A DNA stretch of 64,000 nt from contig JAJDBM010000024.1 of the NCBI GenBank assembly GCA_029261355.1, forward strand, positions 372,001 through 436,000. The letters run 5' to 3'. The first letter of the stretch is position 1; the number at the start of each line of letters is the position of its first letter. This document shows, piece by piece, positions 9,062 through 17,444 of the stretch. Position numbers and translations under genes: made by a program. Below the pieces are notes generated by a model, which was given only the letters and a program-made list of their open reading frames with translations, ran no database searches and had not been told where the DNA came from. The stretch comes from Nitrospirales bacterium. GTDB taxonomy: Bacteria; Nitrospirota; Nitrospiria; Nitrospirales; UBA8639.

Positions 9062-9361
9062 ATGGAAATACTCTCGATTATTTTCATTGTCGTCGGATTG
9101 TTTTTTCTGATCGTTGCAGCCATTGGTGTGCTCCGACTCCCTGATATCTTTAGTCGTTCACATGCCGTCTCATTGACCGACTCGATCGGTGCGTTTTTCA
9201 TGCTCATTGGGCTTGCGCTACATGAAGGATTCAGTATGAATGTGTTCAAAATCCTTGCTGTGTTAGCGTTACTGTACCTCCAGAATCCAGTCATTGCCCA
9301 TGCAACTGTTCGAGCGGCACTTCGAGCTGGATTGAAACCATGGCAGAGGGAAGCTTCATGA
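9062..9361 (+). CDS. mrpG: Mrp antiporter-type subunit G
   Basis: A 99-residue MrpG/MnhG-type protein with three helices. The family pattern IGVLRLPDIFSRSHAVSLTD is visible at residues about 21-40, followed by a glycine-containing second helix and the NPVIAHATVRAA ending. It begins one base after mrpF stops, and its own stop overlaps the next start as ATGA. The coupling means the E-F-G group and the following MrpA-tail gene are made in fixed proportion. Confidence 0.85.
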   Translation: MEILSIIFIVVGLFFLIVAAIGVLRLPDIFSRSHAVSLTDSIGAFFMLIGLALHEGFSMNVFKILAVLALLYLQNPVIAHATVRAALRAGLKPWQREAS

Positions 9362-9888
9362 CGATTGCAGTTGAAATTGTCCTTCTCATTCTCCTGCTCG
9401 TCACGGCTGCTGGAGCCATTTTAGTCAAAGATCTCATGAGTGCGATCTTACTTCTCGGAACCTATAGTTTCTTCTTATCCCTCGTGTGGGCTTGGCTGGG
9501 AGCAGTGGACGTGGCGTTTGTCGAAGCCGTGGTTGGAGCGGGCCTCGCAACCGTTCTCTTTCTGGTCACCTTATTCGGCACCGCACCGAAAGATAGTCGT
9601 CTTCGACGACCGCCACCACCGATCGCTGCATTGTTTGCGCTCCCTCTTTTAGGAATTCTTTTGCTCTATGCAGCAAATGATCTTCCGGAATTTGGAGATC
9701 CCAATTCACCTGCGAGCAGCCATATTTCACCGATATACCTTGAGAACAGTTTCCAGGATAGTCATACGCCAAATGTTGTCACCTCCGTCCTGATGGATTA
9801 TCGATCCTTGGATACTATGGTAGAAACAGTCGTGATATTCACCGCAGGAATTGCCTGTGCCCTGTTACTTCGGAGGAAAGCGTCATGA
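9358..9888 (+). CDS. MrpA C-terminal-type subunit (DUF4040/MbhD plus MbhE-like)
   Basis: A 176-residue membrane protein that matches only the last part of MrpA, the MbhD/MbhE region that is fused to a NuoL-like half in standard Mrp operons. Residues about 1-75 carry the DUF4040 pattern (KDLMSAILLLGTYSF, then VDVAFVEAVVGAG). The C-terminal part carries the MbhE-like motif TPNVVTSVLMDYRSLDT followed by a last helix. I place the start at ATG 9358, in ATGA overlap with mrpG and behind GAGGGA, instead of the ATG six codons upstream. The NuoL-like half of a standard MrpA may be supplied by the gene at 12170, so MrpA would be split here. Confidence 0.8.
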   Translation: MTIAVEIVLLILLLVTAAGAILVKDLMSAILLLGTYSFFLSLVWAWLGAVDVAFVEAVVGAGLATVLFLVTLFGTAPKDSRLRRPPPPIAALFALPLLGILLLYAANDLPEFGDPNSPASSHISPIYLENSFQDSHTPNVVTSVLMDYRSLDTMVETVVIFTAGIACALLLRRKAS

Positions 9889-10337
9889 TCCAACCCCATG
9901 ACAGTATTATTGTCAAATCACTAGGTCGATTTCTCATTCCTGTGATCCAAATTTTTGGACTGTATGTGTTGTTTTTTGGCCAATATGGTCCTGGAGGGGG
10001 ATTTGTCGGCGGGGTTATTTTAGGGACGAGTATTATCTTAGCCGTATTGACTTTTGGCCATAATGCCTCAAGAAGCCAAATCGCCAAAAAACTCTTGCAT
10101 GGTGATGGCGTCGGCATGCTGATTTATGCAGGAGTCGGTGGCCTCTGCATGATCGGAGGCGGGGAGTTTCTGAACTATGCCCACTTGGAGATTCCAGGTC
10201 TTGAGGTGGCTTCGCGTCGATCATTGGGGATTGTCTTGACACAAATTGGTGTCGCCCTAGATGTGGCTGTCACCGCCATTTCTATTGTCTTTAGTTTATC
10301 CGCAGAAGAAATCATTGAGGATTCATTAAATGGATGA
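9885..10337 (+). CDS. mrpB: Mrp antiporter-type subunit B
   Basis: A 150-residue MrpB/MnhB-type protein with four predicted helices. The family signature is clear: FGQYGPGGGFVGGVILG at about residues 30-46, and the GVALDVAVTAISIVFSL ending. It overlaps the preceding gene by four bases (ATGA) and the next by eight. In Mrp complexes MrpB packs beside the MrpA tail, matching its position after that gene. Confidence 0.85.
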   Translation: MIQPHDSIIVKSLGRFLIPVIQIFGLYVLFFGQYGPGGGFVGGVILGTSIILAVLTFGHNASRSQIAKKLLHGDGVGMLIYAGVGGLCMIGGGEFLNYAHLEIPGLEVASRRSLGIVLTQIGVALDVAVTAISIVFSLSAEEIIEDSLNG

Positions 10338-10707
10338 TGTGTTAACGGCTGTTCTTCAACGTCACAATTTCCTGACGTTTGTCATCATTTTCCTCTGGGG
10401 CTTTTATATTATGCTCACGCGGTATAACCTCGTCAAAAAACTCGTGGGTATGTATCTGGTTCAAACAAGCGTCATCTTTTTCCTTGTCACCATCAGTGCG
10501 AAAAGAGGCGCAACCGCTCCGATCCTGCTCTCCACAACTGCCCCCATTGACCCAAGTGCCTACGCCAATCCATTGCCACACGTGCTGACCTTAACCGCCA
10601 TTGTCGTTGGCGTGGCGACACTCGGTGTGGCATTGGCATTATGTTCGGCGATTTACCAAACATATGGCAGTCTCGACGAAGAAGAAATTTTGAAAAAACT
10701 AGAATGA
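10330..10707 (+). CDS. mrpC: Mrp antiporter-type subunit C (NuoK-like)
   Basis: A 125-residue MrpC/MnhC-type protein, the Mrp counterpart of NuoK, with three helices. The typical stretch DPSAYANPLPHVLTLTAIVV lies at about residues 76-95 and matches the family's PLPQALVLTAIVI-type motif. It overlaps mrpB by eight bases and the next gene by four. The N-terminal helix keeps the LTRYNLVKKLVGMYLVQTS pattern. It probably links the antiporter subunits to the rest of the complex. Confidence 0.85.
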   Translation: MDDVLTAVLQRHNFLTFVIIFLWGFYIMLTRYNLVKKLVGMYLVQTSVIFFLVTISAKRGATAPILLSTTAPIDPSAYANPLPHVLTLTAIVVGVATLGVALALCSAIYQTYGSLDEEEILKKLE

Positions 10708-12173
10708 GTCGCCATTTCCCAGCCCTATTATTTCTTATCCCATTGTTTGCTGCCATCTCCATGCCGGTGGTCTGCCTGAAACACCGTGGATGGAGTCGGC
10801 CCATAGCCTTGGGAGCATTGTCGGCCATGGTGGGAGTCTCCATCCTGAATCTCTCGAACATCATCGAGAACGGAGAAATTCGCTATGCCTTTAGTGGTTG
10901 GGCCTCACCAATAGGCATTGAATGGGTGGCTGATGTGTTGGCCAGCCTCATCTTGGTGGCCTTGAGCCTTTTAGGCTTGTTGGCCCTGATCTTTGCCGGA
11001 CCAACGGCACCAAAAGATCTTGGCGGACGAATCGTGCATTTTTATACATTGATCTTACTCCTTATTTCCTCTCTCACAGGCATTGTGTTTGCGGGAGACC
11101 TGTTCAATCTTTTTGTGTTTCTAGAAGTCGCGGCCTTAGCTAGTTATGCCTTGGTAGGGGTTTCTGGAGGGAAAGCCTTATTTGCGGCCTTTCGCTATCT
11201 CATTTTAGGAACGCTCGGGGCATCGCTCTATTTATTGGGTGTGAGCTACTTTTATGCGGCAAGTGGAACCCTGAATATGGCCGATATTGCTGAAAGACTT
11301 CCCCACCTCTTAACTTCCAAAGCTGTCGTGGGGGGCCTCCTCTTCATGTTTATCGGATTGGGAATTAAGATGGCCCTCGTGCCATTTCACGCATGGTTAC
11401 CGGATGCCTATTCCTACGCTCCCGAATCCGTTTCTCCTATATTAGCCTCACTTGTCACGAAGGTGGCACTCCTGGGATGGGTGAGAATCATTTATTGGGT
11501 GATCGGGGCGAAGGTGATTATGAATGAAATTCCTATCCTCTTGCTTGTGGGAGTGTTTGGCTCGCTAGCTGCGGTTATCGGTGCCGTCCTCGCCCTCACG
11601 CAAACAAATTTAAAAAGGATGTTTGCCTACGGGGGAATCTCTCATATTGGCATCATTCTCATAGGAATCAGTCAGGGCAATGCAACGGGTTTTGTGGGAG
11701 GCGTCTTTTATTTATTGAATGATGCCGTCATGCAAGCGGCCTTATTCTTTCTAGCAGGTATGGCTATTTGCCACTATGGCGTTAGAACTGTGGAAGATTT
11801 TGGACGAGTTGGAAGACAAGCCCCTTGGCTGACGGGATCCCTTGTCATTATCTCATTAGGAATGATCGGCCTGCCTCCTACAGGTGGATTTTTTGGAAAA
11901 TGGTACATCATTTTAGGAGCCCTCGAAGCCAAGAACTACCTCGCTGTTGGCGCAATCTTGCTCTCGACTCTTCTCACGCTGGCGTATTTCGTCAAACTCT
12001 TTGATCGCATCTTTCGCGATAACTCCAGCTCTTCAGATGCCTTAAATCATGAGCCTCCCCTCCAGTTTAAATGGTGCTTGGGGCTAACATCTGCGGCCAT
12101 TATGCTCTTAGGTCTTTTCAGTGATCCAATTGTGAGTTTGTTATTAACCCAGGCCCTACCGCCAGGTCTTTGA
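10704..12173 (+). CDS. mrpD: Mrp antiporter-type subunit D (NuoN/NuoM-like)
   Basis: An antiporter-like membrane subunit of 489 residues with about 14 helices, of the proton-conducting family shared with NuoL/M/N. The pattern VPFHAWLPDAYSYAPESVSP, typical of MrpD-type proteins, is present in the middle, with the preceding lysine-bearing helix and the LTQTNLKRMFAYGGISHIG motif after it. A glutamate in the fifth helix (FVFLEVAALASYALVG) is kept. The start is set at ATG 10704, in ATGA overlap with mrpC; a frame-open ATG exists upstream inside mrpC but would add an unlikely hydrophilic extension. It overlaps the following NuoL-like gene by four bases. Confidence 0.85.
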   Translation: MSRHFPALLFLIPLFAAISMPVVCLKHRGWSRPIALGALSAMVGVSILNLSNIIENGEIRYAFSGWASPIGIEWVADVLASLILVALSLLGLLALIFAGPTAPKDLGGRIVHFYTLILLLISSLTGIVFAGDLFNLFVFLEVAALASYALVGVSGGKALFAAFRYLILGTLGASLYLLGVSYFYAASGTLNMADIAERLPHLLTSKAVVGGLLFMFIGLGIKMALVPFHAWLPDAYSYAPESVSPILASLVTKVALLGWVRIIYWVIGAKVIMNEIPILLLVGVFGSLAAVIGAVLALTQTNLKRMFAYGGISHIGIILIGISQGNATGFVGGVFYLLNDAVMQAALFFLAGMAICHYGVRTVEDFGRVGRQAPWLTGSLVIISLGMIGLPPTGGFFGKWYIILGALEAKNYLAVGAILLSTLLTLAYFVKLFDRIFRDNSSSSDALNHEPPLQFKWCLGLTSAAIMLLGLFSDPIVSLLLTQALPPGL

Positions 12174-14281
12174 GCCAGTCAATGTCCATTTTCATACTCA
12201 TTCCCCTCCTTCCCCTCTTTGCGTCACTCGCTATTGGGCTTGGGGGACGACGATGTCACGAATATGGTCACCGAATCGGGATTCCGGCCATTAGCCTCTC
12301 GTTCGGTCTATCGATTTGGGCCTTTATTGAAGTTTTAAACAATGGTCCAGTCTCTCTTGACCTGTATCGCCTCATTGAATCTGGTTCGCTGGTGATTGAC
12401 TTGAACATGTACATCGATCAACTCACAGTCCTCCTTCTGTTATTGGTGACCGGAGTGAGTAGTGTCGTCCATGTCTATTCGTCGCGCTACATGATTGGGG
12501 ATCCACATTTCAACCGATTCTTTGCCGTCATCGCCTTGTTTACGGCATCCATGTTGATGTTGGTCATGAGTAACAATCTCTTGATGTTATTGATCTGCTG
12601 GGAGGTCATGGGAATCTGTTCCTATCTGCTGATTTCTCATTCAAGACAAAGACCATCGGCCTGCCGAGCAGCCACAAAAGCATTTTTAGTCAATGCCGTG
12701 GCAGATGTGGGATTGAGCTTTGGAATCATCCTGACGTTTTTTACATTCGGGACACTCGACATTCAGGTTATTCTGTCGCAGGCAGAAGGGATGCAAAATC
12801 ATACAGTCAATGTATTAGGATGGATCGGATTAGATCTTCCTATCTATCCAGTCCCCCTCATTCCATTCTTTTTGTTTATCGGCGCGATGGGGAAATCCGC
12901 TCAAATGCCGTTTCATGTCTGGCTCCCTTTTGCCATGGAAGCTCCGACCCCTGTCTCGGCATTAATTCATGCAGCAACCATGGTCAATGCTGGCCCATTT
13001 CTTCTCATCCGTTTAAGTCCATTACTTGTTCTCTCTCCGTATGCCATGACATTTATCGCGGTGATCGGTGGTCTGACGGCATTATTTGCAGCCATTGTCT
13101 CTCTGACACAAACTGACATTAAAAAAATTCTTGCGTACTCGACTATTAGTCAAATTGGGTTCATGATTATGACTTGTGGACTTGGAGCATTTGTGGTGGC
13201 AATTTTTCATCTCTTGGCTCATGGATGTTATAAAGCTTTCTTTTTTCTTTCGACTGGGAACATTCTTCAAGCAGTAGAGCCATCTCATCCTCACAAACAC
13301 GTCGCTCACCAAAAATCTCCTGGCATGTTGACCCTGTATGTTGGGGCGTTACTGTTAGCCTGCATTCCCCCAATTATCCTATTTTCTGGACCATATGAGC
13401 ACATGTGGAGCGTCACAGGTTTTGCCTCAGCCAAATTGGGATTTTGGATCATTGGCCTGATAACAGTGTTCGTGACATCCGCCTATCTGTTCCGATCTAT
13501 CATGTCTTTATTCATCCATGGCCCCAAAACCCATTGGCCAAACACTGGCATACATACGTTGGACAACCACACGATTCAACCACAGTTCATCAATGGTCCA
13601 ATTTTGAGTGGCCTCATTCTGACAACCATCGTCCTGGGCGGAATGTTGGGACTATTCTGGAGTTGGTTTACCAACTTTCTCACTCCCGCCTTGTCTCTTA
13701 CGGGACTCCCGTCGCAGGAAGGACTATTGATGATGAACTTTTCTACATGGATCCTCGTACCCCTTGCCGTCGCATGCATGGGATGGGCCTACGCCTATAA
13801 GATGCATACTCAACCTCGTCAACCATCCCCTGGAGTCAACAGATGGACAACATCCCTCTATGTCTTGTTTTGGAATAAATTGTACTTTGATGAAATCTAC
13901 GATGCCTATATCGTCGCTCCCTCACTTCGTTTTGCACATTGGCTTTGGCAAACGATCGATGTACGAGGGATTGATAGAGCCATTCATGGCATTGCCTCCT
14001 CTTCACTGCTCTTAGCCCACTGGTTATGGAGAATCGTTGATATCAAGGGCATTGATCGAATTGTTATTGGCATTGGGCAACGCAGCATTGGGCTTGGTCG
14101 TTGGTTATCGCAAATGGTTGATATCCGATGGCTCGAGCAGAATATCAATCAGGTCGGAAAGCAAGCTGATGCCGCAGGACAGGCCCTACAAGATGTTGAG
14201 CCTCACACCATTCAGCATCAATTATTAGTGATGATCCTGTGGCTGGTTTTAGCCACAGTGATATTATATATCTTGGTTTGA
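12170..14281 (+). CDS. NuoL/DabB-like antiporter subunit with lengthened lateral helix
   Basis: A 703-residue proton-pump-type subunit. The antiporter core fills residues about 1-490 (WEVMGICSYLLI with its glutamate; MPFHVWLPFAMEAPTPVSAL; LTQTDIKKILAYSTISQIG). The C-terminal part has the NuoL-type lateral helix ending in a last membrane helix. Unlike ordinary NuoL, this arm contains three tandem 27-residue units (residues 586-666), making it about 58 residues longer than I recall for E. coli NuoL. The most likely roles are DabB partner of DabA, NuoL-like half of a split MrpA, or both. The start is TTG at 12170 in TTGA overlap with mrpD, or ATG 12182. The next gene follows after 91 bases. Confidence 0.85.
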   Translation: MSQSMSIFILIPLLPLFASLAIGLGGRRCHEYGHRIGIPAISLSFGLSIWAFIEVLNNGPVSLDLYRLIESGSLVIDLNMYIDQLTVLLLLLVTGVSSVVHVYSSRYMIGDPHFNRFFAVIALFTASMLMLVMSNNLLMLLICWEVMGICSYLLISHSRQRPSACRAATKAFLVNAVADVGLSFGIILTFFTFGTLDIQVILSQAEGMQNHTVNVLGWIGLDLPIYPVPLIPFFLFIGAMGKSAQMPFHVWLPFAMEAPTPVSALIHAATMVNAGPFLLIRLSPLLVLSPYAMTFIAVIGGLTALFAAIVSLTQTDIKKILAYSTISQIGFMIMTCGLGAFVVAIFHLLAHGCYKAFFFLSTGNILQAVEPSHPHKHVAHQKSPGMLTLYVGALLLACIPPIILFSGPYEHMWSVTGFASAKLGFWIIGLITVFVTSAYLFRSIMSLFIHGPKTHWPNTGIHTLDNHTIQPQFINGPILSGLILTTIVLGGMLGLFWSWFTNFLTPALSLTGLPSQEGLLMMNFSTWILVPLAVACMGWAYAYKMHTQPRQPSPGVNRWTTSLYVLFWNKLYFDEIYDAYIVAPSLRFAHWLWQTIDVRGIDRAIHGIASSSLLLAHWLWRIVDIKGIDRIVIGIGQRSIGLGRWLSQMVDIRWLEQNINQVGKQADAAGQALQDVEPHTIQHQLLVMILWLVLATVILYILV
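13925..14167 (+). repeat. Three tandem 27-residue protein repeats in the lateral helix
   Basis: Residues 586-612, 613-639 and 640-666 of the NuoL/DabB-like protein align without gaps. Units one and two share AHWLW..(I/V)D(V/I).GIDR.I.GI; unit three is more diverged (RWLSQMVDIRWLEQ). Each unit is 81 bases. The DNA copies have drifted, so this is an old, maintained repeat and not a recent slippage event. A 27-residue helix is about 40 angstroms, close to the width of one antiporter subunit. Confidence 0.8.
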
Positions 14282-14372
14282 TTTTTCTTGTATGAACCGA
14301 TGAATACGATTTACTTAATACCAGTCAGCAATAATCGAATCGATTGATTCGTAACAGGTAAGAATTTAATCC

Positions 14373-15881
14373 ATGACCTTATTGACCGATCATATGATTA
14401 GTTTGGTGGTGGCGGTTCCCATCTTGGGAATAATCATGCTGGCGTTCGTTCGCGATCAAGAATGGACCCGGAGAATTGCGTTTGGCAGCACTATGGTCGA
14501 GTTAGGGTTGGTGATCATCCTCTGTCTCCGTTTTGATTTTACTCAACAGGACATGCAATTTGTTGAACGGATGGCATGGATGCCAACCTTTAACATTCAA
14601 TATGCCGTAGGCATTGATGGCATTAGCATCCTCATGGTGCTGCTGACGGCCCTCCTCTGTCCCCTCGCCATCCTCTGTTCATGGAATTCGATCACCACTC
14701 GAGTTCGCGCATTTATGTCGCTGATCTTATTGGTAGAAAGTGCCATGATCGTCGTGTTTACCGCGCTAGACCTCTTTCTCTTTTTCATGCTGTGGGAACT
14801 CACGATGATTCCCATGTATTTCATGATTATTCTCTGGGGAGGCCCAAATAGAAGTGCGGCTGGAATTAAATTTGTTTTGTACAGCCTGACAGGAAGCTTG
14901 CTGTTACTCGTAGGGATTTTGGGCCTCTACCTTCAGGGTGGCCACACCTATGACCTCTTAGCTCTTACTGAGCATACCTTTAGCGCAACCACGCAATTTT
15001 GGCTCTTCATCTCTTTCTTTTTGGCCTTTGCCATTAAGATGCCGATGGTTCCCTTCCACACATGGTTACCAGATGCGCATTCTGAAGCCCCAACTGCTGG
15101 AAGTGTCATCCTGGCTGGCGTGTTGCTGAAAATGGGCGGATACGGATTTTTACGATTTTGCTTACCAATGTTTCCTGAAGCCTCTGCGATGTTCGCCCCT
15201 TATATTTTATGGCTATCCGTCTTTGCCATCGTATACGGCGGCTATATGGCGTTAGCACAAACTGATCTCAAAAAACTCGTGGCCTATTCATCTGTGTCGC
15301 ATATGGGTTTTGTCACACTAGGAATTTTTGTCTTTAACAGCCAGGGTATTCAAGGCGCGATACTGCAAATGTTTAATCATGGTCTGACGACGGGAGCGCT
15401 ATTCATTTCCATAGGGCAACTGTATGACCGAACGCATAGTCGAAATATTGCTGACTATGGGGGGCTGCATAAACCCATGCCAAAATTCGTCGCATTATTC
15501 TTCCTATTTTCTGTAGCCGCATTTGGGCTACCAGGAACCTGTAACTTTATTGGGGAATTTCTTGTGCTCGTCGGCACGTCCTATACGAGTTTCGCGATGG
15601 TCCTTCTTTCGATGGGGGGCATCGTATTAGCTGCAGCGTACATGCTGTGGATGGTGCAAAAAGTCGCAATGGGCGAACCAAACACAAAAGCCGCAGCCAC
15701 ATTGCCTGACTTATCGAATCGAGAATTAGCCACGGTCATACCATTAGCCATTCTGGTTCTATGGATTGGCCTCTACCCTGGACCTTTAATGGAAATGATG
15801 GATGCTAGCGTGACCAATCTGGTCAATCACATGGATTCAATTACGTTGGCACAAGTTGCACGGAACGTTTACGTACCCTAA
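14373..15881 (+). CDS. NuoM-like antiporter subunit
   Basis: A 502-residue NuoM-type proton-conducting subunit with about 14 helices. Conserved features: AVGIDGISILMVLLTALL at about residues 76-93, the glutamate of FMLWELTMIPMYFMI, VPFHTWLPDAHSEAPTAGSV, the lysine-bearing LAGVLLKMGGYGFLRF, and the LAQTDLKKLVAYSSVSHMGF motif. It follows the lengthened NuoL-like gene in the same direction and closes the cluster. Together they give the same NuoL plus NuoM pair as in complex I, but without the electron-transfer subunits. I infer it is a further pump in the DabA/Mrp-type complex. A second complex I fragment is the alternative. Confidence 0.85.
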   Translation: MTLLTDHMISLVVAVPILGIIMLAFVRDQEWTRRIAFGSTMVELGLVIILCLRFDFTQQDMQFVERMAWMPTFNIQYAVGIDGISILMVLLTALLCPLAILCSWNSITTRVRAFMSLILLVESAMIVVFTALDLFLFFMLWELTMIPMYFMIILWGGPNRSAAGIKFVLYSLTGSLLLLVGILGLYLQGGHTYDLLALTEHTFSATTQFWLFISFFLAFAIKMPMVPFHTWLPDAHSEAPTAGSVILAGVLLKMGGYGFLRFCLPMFPEASAMFAPYILWLSVFAIVYGGYMALAQTDLKKLVAYSSVSHMGFVTLGIFVFNSQGIQGAILQMFNHGLTTGALFISIGQLYDRTHSRNIADYGGLHKPMPKFVALFFLFSVAAFGLPGTCNFIGEFLVLVGTSYTSFAMVLLSMGGIVLAAAYMLWMVQKVAMGEPNTKAAATLPDLSNRELATVIPLAILVLWIGLYPGPLMEMMDASVTNLVNHMDSITLAQVARNVYVP

Positions 15882-15976
15882 ATCATGAGTATGATGTCAC
15901 TATTGTCAAGTCAATGGAACATTTTTTGTTTGCTCTGAAACTTGACAAGTAGCAAGAGAATGCTTAACTGTAGGGT

Positions 15977-16651
15977 ATGACACAACCTCGGCCATTAACC
16001 CATGACGAAAAGAAAGCTTCGGAAGCGGCATTTCGCGGCTTGCCATTTAATCCCAAATGGTCACAGTCGGCAAAAGTCGTCTATGATGGTATTCTTGCCA
16101 GCTTAAGTAAGTCACCTATTTCGCCTAAACTCGCAGACGACGACAGCTCGGAAAGTAATGAGGAATCAAGAGAGCTCGTTCCAGTGCAAGCTGAAGAACG
16201 AAAAGTGCTCACTGAAGAATCGCCAAAAGCTGACAACGATTTGGTGGATAGTCTTTCCATTCAGCAGGTCCGTTCACGTCGGGAAGCGATTGAAGCTGGC
16301 TATCTTATGGATGTTTCTGGTGAGGCCAAACGAGTTGGACTTGATTTAGCCGTAGGGATGACCAAACCACTATGGAACAGAGGCATTTGCCCCTCAGATG
16401 AATTATCAGAAGACGATTTACACAGCAGGATTAGAGATGTCCTCATGGCGGTACGATTACGACTGGCTGGCCTGGAAACCCCCACCGCGTTTGTTGAGGT
16501 CCCGGTCCTCCTGACATTTCCACCAGAGCCAATTCCACAACTCTTCCTTGTCTACGCGCTGTTTCATAAGGATCCGCTTGAAGCAGACTCCCTCCTCCTA
16601 CTTCATCCAGGAGAAGTCTCACTCGCAAAGCAGTCTTTCTCAGAGAATTAA
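15977..16651 (+). CDS. Conserved hypothetical protein (possibly DUF6573-like)
   Basis: A 224-residue soluble protein of unknown function. Residues about 1-45 form a charged start (PLTHDEKKASEAAFRGLPFN). Residues 48-95 are acidic and low-complexity, likely disordered. The C-terminal 130 residues form a folded-looking domain (DVSGEAKRVGLDLAVGMTKP, DVLMAVRLRLAGL, VEVPVLLTFPP), which resembles the DUF6573 pattern of a short regulatory-like domain. That match is from memory and weak. It begins 95 bases after the NuoM-like gene and may be read from its own promoter. No signal peptide or membrane segment. Confidence 0.65.
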   Translation: MTQPRPLTHDEKKASEAAFRGLPFNPKWSQSAKVVYDGILASLSKSPISPKLADDDSSESNEESRELVPVQAEERKVLTEESPKADNDLVDSLSIQQVRSRREAIEAGYLMDVSGEAKRVGLDLAVGMTKPLWNRGICPSDELSEDDLHSRIRDVLMAVRLRLAGLETPTAFVEVPVLLTFPPEPIPQLFLVYALFHKDPLEADSLLLLHPGEVSLAKQSFSEN

Positions 16652-16797
16652 TCTACTCAGGCTTTTCAAAAACACCACTTGTTTTCTTCATAACATCTCA
16701 CCATAGATAATTTCCTTTGTGCCTCCAGTGTGTAAGCCGGTACAATCACCGCCAAACGTTCTCTGTGGGTTCATTTTTTTCACACGTGAATATTATT

Positions 16798-17235
16798 ATG
16801 GATAGAACACTGTGGCTCAATCTTAATGCCGTACTCGGAAGCCTCGTCATCACCGTTGGGCTCTGGATGCTTCTCGGAGAATTATCACTCCCCATGGGGC
16901 TAGTCATTGCCTTAGGAGTCGCAGGGCTATTGGCTTGGCAATTTCACTCGATTGCGCTTGTATGGACAGCCTCAACACTCGTCCTGGGCATAGAAAGTTT
17001 CGCGTGGCCTGTGATCCAAATGATGGACCTTCAAGCCCTAGGACCAGAACCGCCACTTGAAGATCTTCAACGGATTTTTACGGCCGTGTTATTTGGCCTG
17101 TTCTCGGGAGTATTTTGGATGACCTTTGCCTATGGGATCTATAAACGAAGCCGAGGCGAACCCCCCTTGCCTGAATCTCCAGCTCCACCCGTGCCCCTCA
17201 CAAAAAATCAAAAAAAAGCTAAACGGAAAAAATGA
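16798..17235 (+). CDS. Small four-helix membrane protein, unknown function
   Basis: A 145-residue integral membrane protein with about four hydrophobic segments (residues 6-27, 30-48, 51-73 and 88-112) and a basic, proline-rich cytoplasmic tail ending in KKAKRKK. I do not recognise a family. The start is placed at ATG 16798, which begins just before helix one; the frame is open upstream to 16717 but the added residues look non-coding. Ribosome-site support is weak for both. It converges on priA with about 200 bases between, where a short run of seven T near 17279 may end transcription. Confidence 0.6.
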   Translation: MDRTLWLNLNAVLGSLVITVGLWMLLGELSLPMGLVIALGVAGLLAWQFHSIALVWTASTLVLGIESFAWPVIQMMDLQALGPEPPLEDLQRIFTAVLFGLFSGVFWMTFAYGIYKRSRGEPPLPESPAPPVPLTKNQKKAKRKK

Positions 17236-17444
17236 GAGTCTCTCTCATTCGTTGTTTAGAGTCCCTCTAATAACTAGTTTTTTTCGTGAGTATGAAGAAC
17301 ATGTGCGCCAAACCGAAATGTATAGGCACATATTTGAAATATTTGAGCACAAAGGGGACGCCGTAATCGCGGCAAAAGATGGTTTTGAAAAATGTCCTAT
17401 AAAATATCCTTGATGAGATTAGGTCTCACGTACAAGCCGCGACC

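Noticed and set aside
1608-17278. Shared 14-base string GTCCCTCTAATAAC near 1610 and 17264
   Set aside because: Exact 14-base matches are expected by chance in 64 kb, and the surroundings do not align, unlike the two RNA candidates.
17126-17413. 95-codon frame overlapping the end of the four-helix membrane protein
   Set aside because: The first third lies inside the membrane protein gene in another frame, and the rest has no recognisable domain, start signal or partner.
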